NCBI GenBank assembly: GCA_963930775.1
Contig: OZ005689.1
Coordinates: forward strand, 8,444,854-8,508,853
Length of the DNA: 64,000 nt
Source: Cliona cf. orientalis
Taxonomy: Eukaryota; Porifera; Demospongiae; Clionaida; Clionaidae
Reading direction: 5' to 3'
Shown here: in pieces, positions 34,747-55,200 of the stretch
How positions within the stretch are numbered: the first letter of the stretch is position 1
Layout of the letters: each line of letters opens with the position of its first letter
Notes under the pieces: generated by a model
Database searches by the model: none
What the model saw: only the letters and a program-made list of their open reading frames with translations
Told to the model about the DNA's origin: nothing
Program-made: the position numbers and the translations under genes

Positions 34747-37540
34747 CTATGATTGACACTCAATATTAGTGCACGCATGCCTGTCTTTTCATTTTCATCC
34801 ATAGTGCAGACACATATTATTATAATTATTATAGTACAGCTATATGCTGCATTGTAGAATCATACAATCCAATCAGGCTCCCCATACTCCAATTTATAAT
34901 GGAAATCCTTTTTTTTTTCTATTTAACATTAGTGTGCAATGTAGTTGATTCAAGTCATAGATACTGATTGTGTACAAAGCTATCAATGACATGCATAGCT
35001 GTCACTGGAATTTAATTTCTCATCTAACAAAAATAGTTTGCCATCTCATTGGTTCTGATCAATGATCATGTGGGTAATTGAATTAATGCATTGTGCATGT
35101 GTACAAGCAAGCTAAGACACTAGCTTGGATTATGGTTCAAACAGAATGTGCATGCTCAGTAAAGCAGTACAGAAGTAAAGGGTGATCATGACCACTTTGC
35201 AATCCCTGAAGTCTCAGAAAGACTGCATTGAAGCCCTAAATTTATCAAACATATACCCGGGATATAAATTGCATATATATAATATTGAAACGCGGTACAT
35301 GGGTATGGGATGCTTTTTGTGTCAAAATTCATTACTACCAGACATTTAGAAAATCTGGGGATTTAAGAAAATAGTGGACATTTATAAAATTTAATCATAG
35401 TGGAAATTTGACGTGAATCACAGAAGACATTAATTTTAGAGATGCCACAACTGCGGGGATTTATGAAAGTAGTGGCTATTCACATAAATTATATTGGACA
35501 TTAATTTGGGTAAATTGAAGCATTGCAAGGCATATACCTGTGCTTCTTTTACTGTTTCTTGCTTGCTTGTAGCTACGTGCACACTTTTAGCTACGTAGTG
35601 CTTGATATAGCTGTCACAAAAATGCAAATTTTGACACTGCTGCCTTTAATCCAGATTAGAATCGGGATTAAACCAATCCATTTTTTTAATGTAAGGGGGC
35701 TTATCCAAAGTCCTTGTGGAAAAATTAACGTCATCATGATGTTAGGGAAAGGTGGTCTTGGTCTATGATGTTCTACATTGTCAGCAGATTTTAGCTTTAG
35801 TTGTGCTATGCATTCTTAAATTGTGGTTGAACAAGTCTAGACACACCTAACACAGCAAAAGAACCAATCTACCATGCAAAAATTAAGTTAGGTACACATT
35901 TGGCCCCATGGAACCTGTGGTCCTCTGCCCACAGACCTCTGCGCCAGATGGTCTAAATTTCTGACACAGCAGATGACCAGATAAATAACCCATCTGCCAT
36001 GCGAAAGTTACTAAAGGTGCATGTGGCTCTACATACCAGGAACCTGTGGCCCACTGTCCACAGACCTCTCGGCCAGATGGTCGGCATGACTCATGATCAA
36101 TCGAGTTGGAAAATATCCCTCAGAAAGAGCCAGATGCTCAAGACAATTAATACTACTTTAGTAGACAACACCATCTGGTCCATGTAGAGGAATGGGACCA
36201 TGGGCCAAAACCTCTAACCATGATGATGTTACTTTATTGAATTGGTTCCTAGGAAACTAACCACCCTTAAAGTATATAAGGGTTAGATTACTACAAACAT
36301 GTGACATAATCATGGTTAGAGGTTTTGGTGTTTGTAGTAATCTAACCCTTATATACTTTAAGGGTTGTTAGTCTCCTAGGAATCAATCCAATAAATACAA
36401 TATTATAGTACAGTGCATGTAATAGCTACTACCTGTGCTCTTAGACCACTGAAAATAGGATACAGTACTTAAGCAATTTTAAGTTAGTGTCTGCTTATTC
36501 AATAACAATTATGCATGGTTGATTCATACTTTGAAGGGTGCTACGTACATTCCAATAAAAGAAACAACTGACAGAAGTGGAGGGTTTTTTGATGGGATTA
36601 CAAAAAATAATAAGGAATATAGTAATAATCTGATGAATGCACCAATGGAACACTACTCTGGCGGGCCTGGCTGCATACATTTAGCAAAGTGATGATCTTG
36701 CTCCAGCATACCTAGCTGTATACCTGGCTTGAGTTAGGGTAGCATCAATGATTCATCTCCAAGTCGCATTTAAGATTTACATAAAATTAATCTCCACTTT
36801 GAAGCAGTGTTGATACTTTCATAAATTAAAATCTTCTGGATTTACATAATCATAATCTCTGGGAGCCCAAGACCTGAACAACGTTAATAGCACCAAGCTG
36901 CTCCACATGCAGACACACATACAAGTACACATAATAATATTACTATCATAGAAACACAACCACACAAGATGTGCATCACTCAAATTGAGATGAATTAGCT
37001 TGATATTTAATCAGTGTAAATTGTTTGAGCCTACTTAGCTCGTTAACTTTAGTGCACTAATAAAGCACGATGGGTACCACTACCCAGAGATTAACAGAGC
37101 TTGAGCTAGATCGTTTGGCCGTTATGACATCAGTTAAAGCGAGATAATTTTGTTTTGTGGAGTGTACAACAGATACTTTTAAATTAACCGTGTGTAATGT
37201 AATTGGGCCTACCCTTAATAAGATGACAATTAATACTAGCTAGTACCTGTTTACACCATAGATGTTTACACTAGGCAATGAATCCATGAAGATATAGCTA
37301 GCACTGTAGAATAAAAGTGAATGTGTAGGCTAAATGGAGCCGAATTAGAATTTCAGTATTGAATCTATGCTGAAATGCTGTGACGTTGGGGGGGGGGGGG
37401 GGGGGGGCGGTAAATGTTAACGTCATAATGACGTTAATTTTTCCACAAGGACTTTGGACAAGGCCTCGAGGCACCTTGTCCACGATTAGTTAATCCAGAT
37501 TAGAATCCACATCCTGATGTGGATTACATGTAAAATGAAT
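34747..37540. other. 2.8 kb without genes: several diverged repeats
   Basis: 35860-36085 holds a ~130-bp direct repeat (GGAACCTGTGG, CCACAGACCTCT, GCCAGATGGTC). 36212-36393 holds two interleaved inverted repeats. 35640-35745 and 37430-37510 are inverted copies sharing TCCAAAGTCCTTGTGGAAAA. 37388-37407 is a run of 20 G. No exon seen. Confidence 0.5.
36212..36393. repeat. Interleaved inverted repeats
   Basis: CCAAAACCTCTAACCATGAT (36214-) pairs with ATCATGGTTAGAGGTTTTGG (~36311-). TTAAAGTATATAAGGGTTAG followed by ATTACTACAAAC (~36267-36298) pairs with its complement at ~36333-36364. The pairs overlap so only one can fold at a time as a simple hairpin. Confidence 0.7.
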
Positions 37541-38004
37541 GCACAGGAGTGCAGAACCCTCACCGCTACACACATGCACGACTCATGCACATGTAGATCT
37601 TTAGCTAGCATATTATGCAGTGTGTATGCCTGCTCAATATCAGGAGTATTGAACTAGATACATACTACCATATACATGCCCTGCACCTGAGGTACTCCAG
37701 TTTTTTTTCAGAGTCAGTGCATGATATAGCACTATATTAACTGAAAGCCTCTGTGACTACTTAAACTGAATTATGCACTTGAGAGCCACTGCCTGTTTAC
37801 ACTGTCACTGCATTGACAACAGACCAGCAAGGCACAGAATGGCAACCACAGCTGCACACTATTGACAGGACTTAACGTGACCACTCATCCTTGATGCCTG
37901 GTAATCCTCAGATGCGTACTTTCTCTCAGACGACCCTTACCATACGGACGGGCGGACAAAAATCATTGCAGTAACCCTCCGCCTACGCTTTGCGGCGAGG
38001 GTTA
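37541..38004 (+). mobile_element. Helentron/DINE-like non-autonomous element
   Basis: 5' end GCACAGGAGTGCAGAACCCTCACCGC contains a subterminal repeat that pairs with the 3' hairpin AACCCTCCGCCTACGCTTTG-CGGCGAGGGTT (37973-38003). A GGACGGGCGGAC microsatellite lies just before it. Subterminal repeat, microsatellite and 3' hairpin without target duplication match Helentron-associated elements. Near-identical copy at 60118-60622. Confidence 0.7.
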
Positions 38005-38039
38005 ATAATGGACCATGAAAAGATGATCGTGGTTAGTTG

Positions 38040-38440
38040 AAATGGTACAGGATCGACAAATTCATTTTAGCGAAGTACCCCGATCAGAAACGCACTACGA
38101 TTAAAGACTTTCCCAGGAGCTACACTAATACAATACGGGTAAGGAATTTAGCCACTTTTGATAGGGGTATATATATACGGTATCGCTGAGCAAGTAAAAG
38201 GACACACGAGCAAGGATTTACCATACTTTTCTGTGTGTCATCCATAAATAAACGGATACAGGAGCAAGGAATTCGCTTCTTGCAAGGTGACTCTCTAAAC
38301 TGTAAGTGATGGTGGTTGATCGAGACAGACACTCAGCAGTTAAGTTGGCCTCATGCTTCAAGCTATGAAATTTACAGGTGTCTATGAGATTTTTACAAGT
38401 GTCTATGAGAAATAGACACCTCCTCTTGACCAATCAGATC
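38040..38440 (+). pseudogene. Ghost of an R5-type gene start and its repeat array
   Basis: GGTACAGGATCGACAAATTC, ACGGGTAAGGAATTTAGCCAC, ACACGAGCAAGGATTTACC and GGAGCAAGGAATTCGC follow the order seen at 60795-60975, then GTGATGGTGGTTGATCGAGA matches the R5 start (ATGGCAGTCGATCGAGACAG). The frame is lost after about 15 codons. Directly after it the kinase block C begins. Confidence 0.65.
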
Positions 38441-38993
38441 ACAGTATTTGTTACTAATGAAAGAAAGACTACTGTATAAAAGGTCAGATGAAGACACACT
38501 TGGCAAAGATGACTAGAGATCAATTGCAAGTGATTATCCTTTCATAAGAAATGCTTTCCCTCTATCTAGTATTAAAATAGTTTGCTGAAAGTAATGTATG
38601 TTGCATTAAATTTTGATGAGATCTGATTTGACAGTGAAATACTTCTTCTCTATCTAAACAGTTGCTGAAAGTAATGCATGTTACTTTTGATGGTATCTGA
38701 TTGGCAGTGTGTGGAGGGCATTCTTTATGCTTGAATCCATCTACTGATGCTACCTGATATACAGTAACTTGACTGTCTACATGGAATAGTACCTACCGTA
38801 TTGATAGTACTACATGACTTTGTATACTTTAGCACACTTTCGCTAGCTTTATGCATCCATCTGTGCAGTTACATGCTTGCACCCAGTACCTAGAGACGCC
38901 ACTGAAGTTGACCTATTCCTATGTTCTTCATTATTATGCCTCCATGGCTCCTGTTGATCATCAGATGCTGACTCCCAAACAGGGAATGAGGTA

Positions 38994-39547
38994 TAGTGGA
39001 CTCTCTATTAACGGACACTCCCAATAACGGACCTCTACCAAATAACGGACACTGCTATGTGTACCAACCGATATCTCCATATGTTTAATACAGTAGCAGC
39101 ACCTCAATAGCGGACAACCTCCGAATTCCGGATAACGGACACAGCAGCTTGCACGAAGTAATACAGTACTATACAAAAAACGTTCCGACTAACGGACGGC
39201 GGGGGTGTGGCTAACCCCGCCCACGACCTTCTTACATGCAGTTCATGCAATCTGTACAAAAGTAAGACAGAATACATCTAGATCCACTCTAAAAAACGGT
39301 AGTACTTTGTCTAGCTATAGTAATGACAACAGCCACTGCTTTACTTGCTCAAATGGCAAGTAGCTAGCTAGCCATACAATGTCTTGAATACATCATGAAT
39401 TTCATTATAACAATGAATTATTGGCTATAAAATTAATATTAGATGAAGTGGGGGGTGACTAAAGTAAAACACCCCAATAAAGGACATACCCCGAATAAAG
39501 GACAGAAGCCTATGTACCAAAATGTCCGTTATTCGGAGAGTCCACTG
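38994..39547. mobile_element. pogo/Tigger-like MITE with TA duplication
   Basis: Ends TAGTGGACTCTCTATTAACG and TTATTCGGAGAGTCCACTG are inverted; TA flanks each side and block B has a single TA at 22796-22797. AACGGACA repeats occur inside. CAGTGGAC...AACGGACA ends are typical of Tc1/mariner pogo/Tigger relatives. No transposase. Confidence 0.8.
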
Positions 39548-39639
39548 TACTTCTGCTTCATCACTCTAAGACTACATGGACTCCTGCTGCTAACTATGAT
39601 AATTATTTATATTGTGGGAAAGGGAATTTCAACCAGCGT

Positions 39640-40095
39640 ACAGTATGTCACACTATACGCGCAAGGAATTGCCCGTATAACGTGTATCACACTACGCGAG
39701 CGAGGAATTTCCCATTGGCACGGACGAAGGGGTGCACGAGTAAGGTATTCACCACGGATCCGTACACACTCTACGGTACGGGCAAGGAATTCCCCACTGA
39801 AGGGATCCACGGGTAAGGTATTCCCCGGATCCGGCTATACGTTTCCGGGTACCTATTTACGTATAGTACACACTACGGGCAAGGAATTTCCCATTGGCAC
39901 AGACGAAGGGGTGCACAGGTAAGGTATTCACCGGATCCGGGTAGAGCACACTACGGGCAAGGAATTTCGCATAGGCACAGTATCGTCAACATGCAAAGGG
40001 TAAGGCATTCCCTATCACAGTACAGTTACTGTATGTACACTACGGGCAAGGAGTTTTGCGTCGACAGTTAGGGGTGCACGGGTAAGTTATTCCTA
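39640..40095 (+). promoter_or_regulatory. Alternating array upstream of kinase copy C
   Basis: GCGCAAGGAATTGCCC, GAGCGAGGAATTTCCC, TGCACGAGTAAGGTATTC, CGGGCAAGGAATTCCC, CCACGGGTAAGGTATTCCCC and so on to GGTGCACGGGTAAGTTATTCC. Uninterrupted here. The last unit is about 80 bp from the ATG, the same distance as in copies A and B. Confidence 0.6.
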
Positions 40096-40173
40096 GACGA
40101 GGATACTAAAAACCATTGTCCAGCAATCATATCACGTTCAGAGACACAAATTTTTGAGTGTGAGATATTTTAT

Positions 40174-47616
<7,443 letters not shown>

Positions 47617-48640
47617 AGCAAGCATGCACTAGAAAGCATTATTACTATTAACAAACTTTTTATTTACCATTGCTGCTTTATTGATCAACTATATACTGGT
47701 TATACTATATATGAACCCTTGACCACATCCCCAGTGGCTGTATAGTTCTAATGGTGCATGTGGTAAAGGTCGTCAACACACACATCGATGCCAGGGCCTC
47801 AATCGTAGAGATGGAGTCTAAGATCAACTTTCGACTTCGAGTTTCGATGCTTCTATCAAAGGAGATGAACTCGACAGCACAGTACAGCTTCCGAACTTCA
47901 GATCGGTCGTGGCATGACGCGTGCTATAAATAGCGCAAGGCTAGCTTTATTTATCCACAGGATTACGTCAGCCAAGAGAACGCGTGAAGTTCGGCCGGCA
48001 TTACTTGTCGGAGAAAGTAGCACTCAGCTTTTAATGTATTCGCTGGATATGTATGTAAGTTAATATATGATTCTGTGGATTTTCAGGTCTCAGAAGTGTT
48101 CTGTAAAGGCTCTGAATTTTAGCGCTATGACGACATAGGTTACATCATAATTACAACATAATTACCTAATAACCGCAAAAAAGTAAATTTATACTGGGGA
48201 TGTAACAACGAAAAATATTTTCAGAAAGTGTCGTTTTGTGTCATAACGCACCCGATTGGTCAGAACGGTAGGGCCGTGTGCAAAAAACATGGTAACGAGA
48301 TGCACGAGGCGCAAAGCGCCGCGCGCTCGGCGCGGCCGGCCGGCCGGCCATCGATCGCGAGTTCGAGTACTCGAGTACGTACGAGTACAGCCTTGGGGCC
48401 GGCCGCCCCTCGGCCTAGGCTGCAGTATAGCTAGCTAGCTATAGCCTAGCTAGCCTAGCCCTAATCTCTCGATCTTGCGCCGGCGCCAGCATCGACGCCG
48501 GTTTGAGCGGAGTGAGAACGTCATCGTTGTACTCGCAAGCTGGGCCCACCAAAGACTTTAAGTTTCCGACTTCTCGCATATCTATGCTTCTTGCAAAGCA
48601 AGACTGAAGAAGCGAGTTAACTGTTCGCTGTCATACCGGT
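47617..48640. other. Kinase C 3' flank; GC-rich patch
   Basis: No gene recognised. 48290-48500 is GC-rich with GGCCGGCCGGCC and CpG-rich stretches; it might be a promoter for something unseen, but no exon follows. Confidence 0.35.
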
Positions 48641-48642
48641 AC

Positions 48643-48991
48643 TATAGCATAGGCGTCGGAAGCAATTGGAAGGTGAGGGGGCAAGGGTCAAGTAACGGTG
48701 CGCGCGGGCGCGCAAAATTTTTAGCCACGCCCACTAATTAACAGGAAACGAGTTCGTGAACAGTACTGAATTTATAGAGCAAAAGCAGCGGGGACGACCG
48801 TAGGGCAGATAGAAGCTGCTGATAACTCGAGCACCGATGTAAGCAGTCTAGTTTTCCGGCAAAACGTTCATATAGACACGTAAGGTCAGCTTATTCTATG
48901 GCATAATGTAAAAGTGGGTGTGTCCGGTCATGAAAAGTGGGGGGGGGGGCCATAGCCCCCCTGACCCCCCGGGTGCGACGCCCATGCTATA
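48643..48991. mobile_element. MITE with TATAGCATAGGCGTCG ends
   Basis: Left TATAGCATAGGCGTCGGAAG pairs with right GCGACGCCCATGCTATA. GGGGGGGGG and CCCCCCTGACCCCCC near the right end. Related by terminus to the GGCGTAGGAAG MITEs. Confidence 0.6.
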
Positions 48992-49418
48992 GTATCCATG
49001 CTGGAGTGGAGCTAAGTCTCTTGGCTCATTAAATTGCACCTGCAGTGAGGGGTGTGGCCTACAGATCCGTGTGTCTGCGCATGCGCATACATTTTAGTGG
49101 CGATAATATGGGAGTTTCAAGCTTTAACAACATTGAGGAGCAACCCTGACTATCTGAGTTGAGATACTGACTTGAATGGGTTCATATATTAAAACATCAT
49201 GACATTTATCCATTTCTAATAATTATTGAATACAGTCATGCTGATCCAAATAATAATAGTCAGCCCATGCATAATAATATCATTAACCATGTGTGTAGCT
49301 ACCTGCAAAATGACAATCAGTATAAATTACATAATCAGCATGATGTCCTGCACTCAGCATAGCTGTTTGTGATTAATTATTTAAATCTTTTTTTTTTTTT
49401 CTACTTAGTGTTTAATTT
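48992..49418. other. No gene seen
   Basis: AT-rich, ending in a T-run at about 49389-49400 next to the truncated TTAA element. Confidence 0.35.
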
Positions 49419-49663
49419 TGTCGTTGCGGTTAATAGTTAAGCAAGAATGCTTTGATCTTGCTTTGATGTGGGCAATTACCGGCCTTCTCTTCAGGGGCCA
49501 CTTCCGGTCGCTAATTACACGCGCATAATCATCCCTGGCCGATTCTGGACACGCCCACCTTCGACCAAAAGCACTCGTATGGCCTCTTCGGCCACGCCCC
49601 TTCACGATTCGCTAATTGAATTAGCCATTCCTGACGCTCACGCCCACGCAATTAAATGGTACC
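49419..49663. mobile_element. TTAA element, right half only
   Basis: Matches 28551-28790 and ends in a complete GGTACC terminus. It starts at the T-run, where full copies also have a T-tract (27 T at 61978). The half-element end is joined directly to a receptor exon. Confidence 0.75.
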
Positions 49664-49920
49664 TAAATTTGACGCCATTATTGAAGCTGGACTAGGTGTG
49701 GAGTACAGTCCTCCTGCTCCTCTGTTCATGATAAATACAGTTACACAAGGTATGTATGTGCATTAGTATGTGTGTGAGTCAGCTTGTGTGTTTAATGTCA
49801 ATGTGTGATTATTTTGGCTATGGTAACACAGTAAAGCTGCAATCTGATTGGTGCCGCTCTGTACAGAGCACCGGAATAACTCCGTGTATATATAGCATGT
49901 CACCAGACCCTCTCTCCCCC

Positions 49921-49960
<40 letters not shown>

Positions 49961-51621
49961 ACCTAAGGGTCTGGCTCCACGAGACTAGGCAATCCTAGGA
50001 TTGGAGGGGGGTTACTGTTATTTTTGCTGGTGTGTGTACCAGTAAATAGTCTTGTCCCCAGACCCCAGGAAGAGGGTCTGGTGAACTTGGGCTGAATCCT
50101 CAGTTCTCGGTCTATGGCGCGCGCACTAACAAGGCCGTGCAAAGCTTGTTTCTGATTGGTCGTTATGACATGTGATCACAACCAACTTTAAAGCAAACCT
50201 TGAACCTGATTGGTCAGCGAGATTTAATAGATTATATATACAGCTATACAGCGATGTTGTATTCCTGCGGTAAGTTTGTCATGTGACTGAGCAGAGCTCC
50301 GATCTCATTGATGCAAGGAAATTCCCCTGAGTCGGTGCAAGCTCAAGGATTCTGCCCCAAGTTCACCAGACCCTTCCTCCTTGGAGGTGGGGTCTTAATT
50401 GGGACGAGACTAGTGTACCAGTGATTGGTGCCATGTGTATGTGGTAGGCTCCATGGTAGCTTCGTCCTACTGGCTCATCCCAGGATATTTCAGTGTCTAA
50501 TAATATTAATTGCCTAAAAAACCTTACTAGGAGTGAACCTGGAGTGGATAGATGAATAACATTAATTTAAATATTACAAACATTCAATTTTATAGATGAT
50601 GATGATGAATGTATTATTTCGAGTCAGAGATTTGATCCTGTAACAAACGCCTGCAGGTCTCATCGGTGCCCAACATCAAGTAAGTTCCCTAATAATATTA
50701 TTGTCACAAATTGTTGATATTATTGCTTGTCTGGGGACTAAATTAAAGATACATGAATCTGAGTTGGTAGCTAGCTAGTGACGTAACGTGACAAAATAAC
50801 TGTAGTCGGAGTATTGGTCTCACTTCTCTTGGCATTGCTACAATTAATGACAGGAGCGTACATGTACCTTAATTGTTTCCTTATTGACCAACATGTACAG
50901 CGGAACCAACCTCAGCTTCTCCTGCATGCTGAAATTGTTCTTATTGTGGTGGGTGTTGTAGATGGTGGCATAACCAAGTTTGTTGTGCGTTAAATAATTT
51001 TTGGGCTACCTAGTCAATGTTGTTTATTTTTTCTTGTCTCATTTCATTGAGCCTTTTGTCTCATTTTTTGAGCCCTCATTTTTTTGAGCCCTTGTATCTA
51101 CTCCTTCTTTTATTTAAGCTTTATGATTTCTCTGTATTTCTCATCCTGATGAGTCACATCACATGTGATGAAAAGCTTTGATCAATAATGTACAGTTGAA
51201 GTCACCATCTTGTTGCTTAGCCTAAGCCAGCACACAGTATTTCTACATTCATAGTACCTTAATTGCTTTCTTATTGACCAACATGTACAGCAGAACCAAC
51301 CTCAGCTTCTCCTGCTGAAATTGTTCGTGTTGTGGTGGGTGTTATAGTTGGTGTCATCTTGGTGATTGTGGCTATTGCACTACTCTTGATTACAATAATT
51401 TGCTGCTAGTAAGTTAATCATATTAAAATTGACAAATTTAATTATGCAAACGCGTACTGGTACAGAACTGTGATCATTAATTTTGCATAATTAATTTTGT
51501 TTCATGCAGCAAGAGATCCACCCACTCCGTAGTCAAGAATGAATCTGAACTGAAACAAACAATTGGTACGCTAAACAAAAATCCTGATGTAGTGGAAAAG
51601 GAAGAAGACTCTAAGATCTGA
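49664..51621 (+). CDS. R4: 3' end of a membrane receptor
   Basis: 49664-49749 reads KFDAIIEAGLGVEYSPPAPL up to a phase-1 donor and looks like the last strands of an FN3 domain. 50596-50679: DDDDECIISSQRFDPVTNAC, short acidic/Cys linker. 51291-51408: TEPTSASPAE then transmembrane VVVGVIVGVILVIVAIALLL. 51510-51621: tail KRSTHSVVKNESELKQTIG ending EEDSKI. A damaged duplicate of the transmembrane exon starts at 50901. The upstream part of the gene is cut off by the half TTAA element. The tail has no NPAY, unlike R1-R3. Confidence 0.65.
50047..50412. mobile_element. MITE with TAGTCTTGTCCCCAGACCC ends; poly-C beside it
   Basis: Left TAGTCTTGTCCCCAGACCCC pairs with right GGTGGGGTCTTAATTGGGACGAGACTA; AGGGTCTGGTGAACTTGGG also repeats inverted inside. 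A run of 38 C (49923-49960) and a GGGTCTGG stretch precede it. All lie in an R4 intron. Confidence 0.65.
50901..51010 (+). pseudogene. Decayed duplicate of the R4 transmembrane exon
   Basis: Preceded by the same ~30 bp as the good exon (TTATTGACCAACATGTACAG). It reads TEPTSASPAC then a stop because of a CATG insertion. About 390 bp separate the two copies. Confidence 0.75.
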
Positions 51622-52220
51622 ATAATCATATTTATTATGGAATTATTTGTACCCCAAATATGTGTTAAGTAGAGAATTTAAGTTCATACACGTTTGACAT
51701 AATAATATGTCGTGCCATAGTGTCACCTTCACCTCTAAAATTAATTGATAATCTGGGAATGCATGAGATGGTAATGCATACGTAGAGGAATTAGTGATTA
51801 CACCTGGCTATGCCTTTGATCTATATGGTTTCCATAGTACAAACAACAGGGTATCAATTTCCTTGTAGACTCTTTGGTGCAGAAAGAAAAGTGGTTTGAT
51901 GTTGACTTGTGAAGTACTAGTACTGTGGCACACCCCATGGATACTTACAATAATTATTATGCCCAGTTCTGAATTCATACACTTAACATCTTGCTTATTG
52001 CTACAGACACACTGACAGTGGACTTATCAACAACATATTATGGTACAGATTAGGTGCATATCTATACAATAAAGGTACAGATGACTAACACATTAACAAC
52101 GGACACACAAACACTAATAATAATCAACTATGCATATGCGTACATCTATTACTACTACTAACAATAATATAAATTTTACTATTCAACGTCATAATTAGGA
52201 AGATTGGTACATCAGCCTAG
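51622..52220. other. Gap between convergent genes
   Basis: 3' flanks of R4 (plus) and the ferritin-like gene (minus). Nothing recognised beyond poly(A)-signal-like AATAAA near 52070. Confidence 0.4.
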
Positions 52221-55200
52221 CTAATCCTCCCACACATAATCAAATACTGGTCCCACAGTTTCTTCACTTCCTGAATCAAGTTTAGTGGACATGACCCTTT
52301 TAGCATGTACCTGAAGGGATTCCATCAATGCAACTGCTTCCCTTATCTTCTCAGGTTCCCCACTAAATGTTTCTTGAAGCTTTCCAAGTAGGCTTCTGTA
52401 TACTTTGTGGAATGCTCTGGTTTCATAGTATGCACGCGTTCCACGTGGTATTCCGTTTTTGCTAGGGTTATTCCTCATTGGCCATACTCCATCTTGCCTA
52501 AACCTTATTGGTTCACCACTGTAGGAATAGTGGGTATCATTTTTGACAAGGAAGGCCTCACATAAAATCTCTTCGAATCTGTAGAAGTGAGCCAATTGAT
52601 TTCCTTCATCATCTGGATCTATTGGACCCGTGCCTTCCCCTTGCTCAATGATTTCATTAATTGCATTCATAGCACTTACAGAATCGTTCACTATGTGCAG
52701 AGTACCGTAAGTGTTATTCCAGGGCCATCGGACTTGCTCTGATGTGCGGTCATTTGAGAAAAGGTTTTCACCACTCTCTGTTAGTTCTGAGATGCAGTTA
52801 TTCATTTGCATATAGAACTGGCCAATAGTTGCATTTGTAAATTCAGTACGATTCAAGGCTACATCTGTTTCATGGGGAAATTCTACTGCCATAAACACGT
52901 CATTAATATGCTGAAGAGATGCTCTTTCAAGAGTTAGTTTCAAGTTCGGTAAAACACAACCTGGTAGACCAGTTCTAGGGTAAGAAGGTGCTGCATTTAC
53001 GAAGTCAATTTGTGGTGTACCACCCAGGGCAATAAGAAGATTAGCAACTTGTGCCATGTGCAACATTTCCTGCATTAGTATACCACGAATCAACGAATAC
53101 ACTTCACTATTACAGCCATCCACAATGGAGTACAGAGAGGTCATGTACAATGGAATCGTAGCAAATTCTAACTCAATAGCTTGCTGAACATGCTGCTTTA
53201 ATGATTCAACTGTACAGTTATTCTGCCAATGACAATTTTGAGATGAATTACCCTCAGACGGCTTCAAAGTGTCGTAGTAAATATCATAGGATTGACCAGT
53301 TGGATGAGATTGAACCATCCGAGCAGTTATGGCGGGACACGTAGGGACTTGCGGTTTTATATTACTCTGTGGATAGCAGATTGGCTCAGATACATTGGGA
53401 GAATCATCATCTTCTTTGCTATAAATGTGTTTTTCAAGCCACCGAAGAACAACTTGCTGTTTTAAAGGGGACAAATCTCTTATCACTGGCATGTAAGTTG
53501 GGTCGTCAAAATCACGGCTCATGGCAAAGCGTAGTAGGTTGATATTGTGAGGTAAAACTACATTGCTGTAATTGCTCATGTTCAGTATTTTGCTCATCAC
53601 CGGATAGAGTCTGTAATACTGCTCAAATATCGGTTGGACGTGATCCACCCATGTGTATGGTTCGGTGTAATTGAACTCATAAGGATCTGAATGTGCTAGA
53701 ATGGTAATAAGATTAGTACAGAAGACAAACTGCTTAGTTGCAGCTACAGAATCAACTTGATGACTGCAATCTATGTTTTCATCAATTCCAAATACAGTGT
53801 AGTTGTATTTGTACAGTTGCCCATCAATGCTGAAATTAGTTGGTGCTGACTGAATACATGTCATAGAACAGTTTGTATCAACTCTGCGAGGATATGGTAT
53901 TCTTTCCTCTGTTGCATTGTTTATCCATAAATTAAAGCTTGCAATACCATTCTTATTTGTTGTTACTATGCTGTTGCTCTGTATGATTCCCTTTGAGGGA
54001 TAAGGACTGCCTTGCAAACTAATACTAACGGACAAATTTTCTATAGGGGCACCAAAGTCAGTAACGAGCAAATTCACATCTGCTACATCATTGTATGTCC
54101 TTTGAAGTCGGAAAACAATGTAGTCCATTGGTCGAATGAAGTATCGGATCTCTTTCAGTAACACAACGACCGACTCCGCACGATCTTTTTGACTGGGAAG
54201 CAATTCACAGACTTTATAGGCATCATTATGACTAGCACTGTCCATCGGCAAAATTCGTACAAGCAAGAGATGTGATTTATTCAGTCTTTTTAGCTGATTA
54301 TCATGCAAGCGAATATCAACAATCCCTGCAGTACGTTTGAGCCATCTGTCAGCTAAGTAGTCGATTTTTGATTCAATTAGATCCATACAGGATAAATTCT
54401 CCATAAAAAGTGCAAATCTTAATTCACCAAGGTCTCGGATATTGCCATATAAATCCATGGCCAATGTATTGCTGAAATCAACACTCAACCATGCACTGTT
54501 GTCAACCTCTTGTATGCTGAATGGTGCTTTGTAGGTCCAAAAGATATTCTCATTTTTGGTAGCGACATCAAAACATGAATCTGATTGAGGAACAGTAATA
54601 TTTGGAATCGGCACTCTCTTGTAGGAGAGCAGCCTTTGTCCTCCAGCATTGAGTGGCTCTTCAGGTCTTGAGATGCCAATTGTCCCCACAACATTACCAA
54701 ATGTGAAATTTCCACTTGTATCATCATCCGAGAACCGGTAGTGGGTTATTCTTACTGATAGTAGGCCCATTTCTGTGGCACTTTGGAGCTGCTCAAGCAG
54801 GATAGATTTACTGATATTTCCCCAGACTATATTTTTTAGCTTGCTTGTTCCTTGAGCAGAAAGCACAGGATCATCTACTCCACCGCATATCGAACGTACC
54901 CACATGTCATAAGTTATAATTGAACGTGTCCAGTTTGCTTCAAAGATTGGGATTGGTGGGAATACCTCCAGATCTGAAAGTAATGACAGTTTCAATCCAT
55001 ATATAGTGGATTTAGTCTGACCTTCATTCTCTGCATCAACGTCCACAAGTTTTGCAGGTGGTTGAAGAAGGTTACTCACCAAATGTGAACCAACAACTGG
55101 ATCCATGATTCTCTGTTAGAGTTCCGTTTTCATAAACCACAGATGTAATTGTTGTGTTGAAGAAGTGAAATTCACCTGTTCCATTTGGGTTCCAACTTTT

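Noticed and set aside
49923-49960. Run of 38 C as a functional signal
   Set aside because: Homopolymer beside MITE termini; its length may be an assembly feature and nothing ties it to function.
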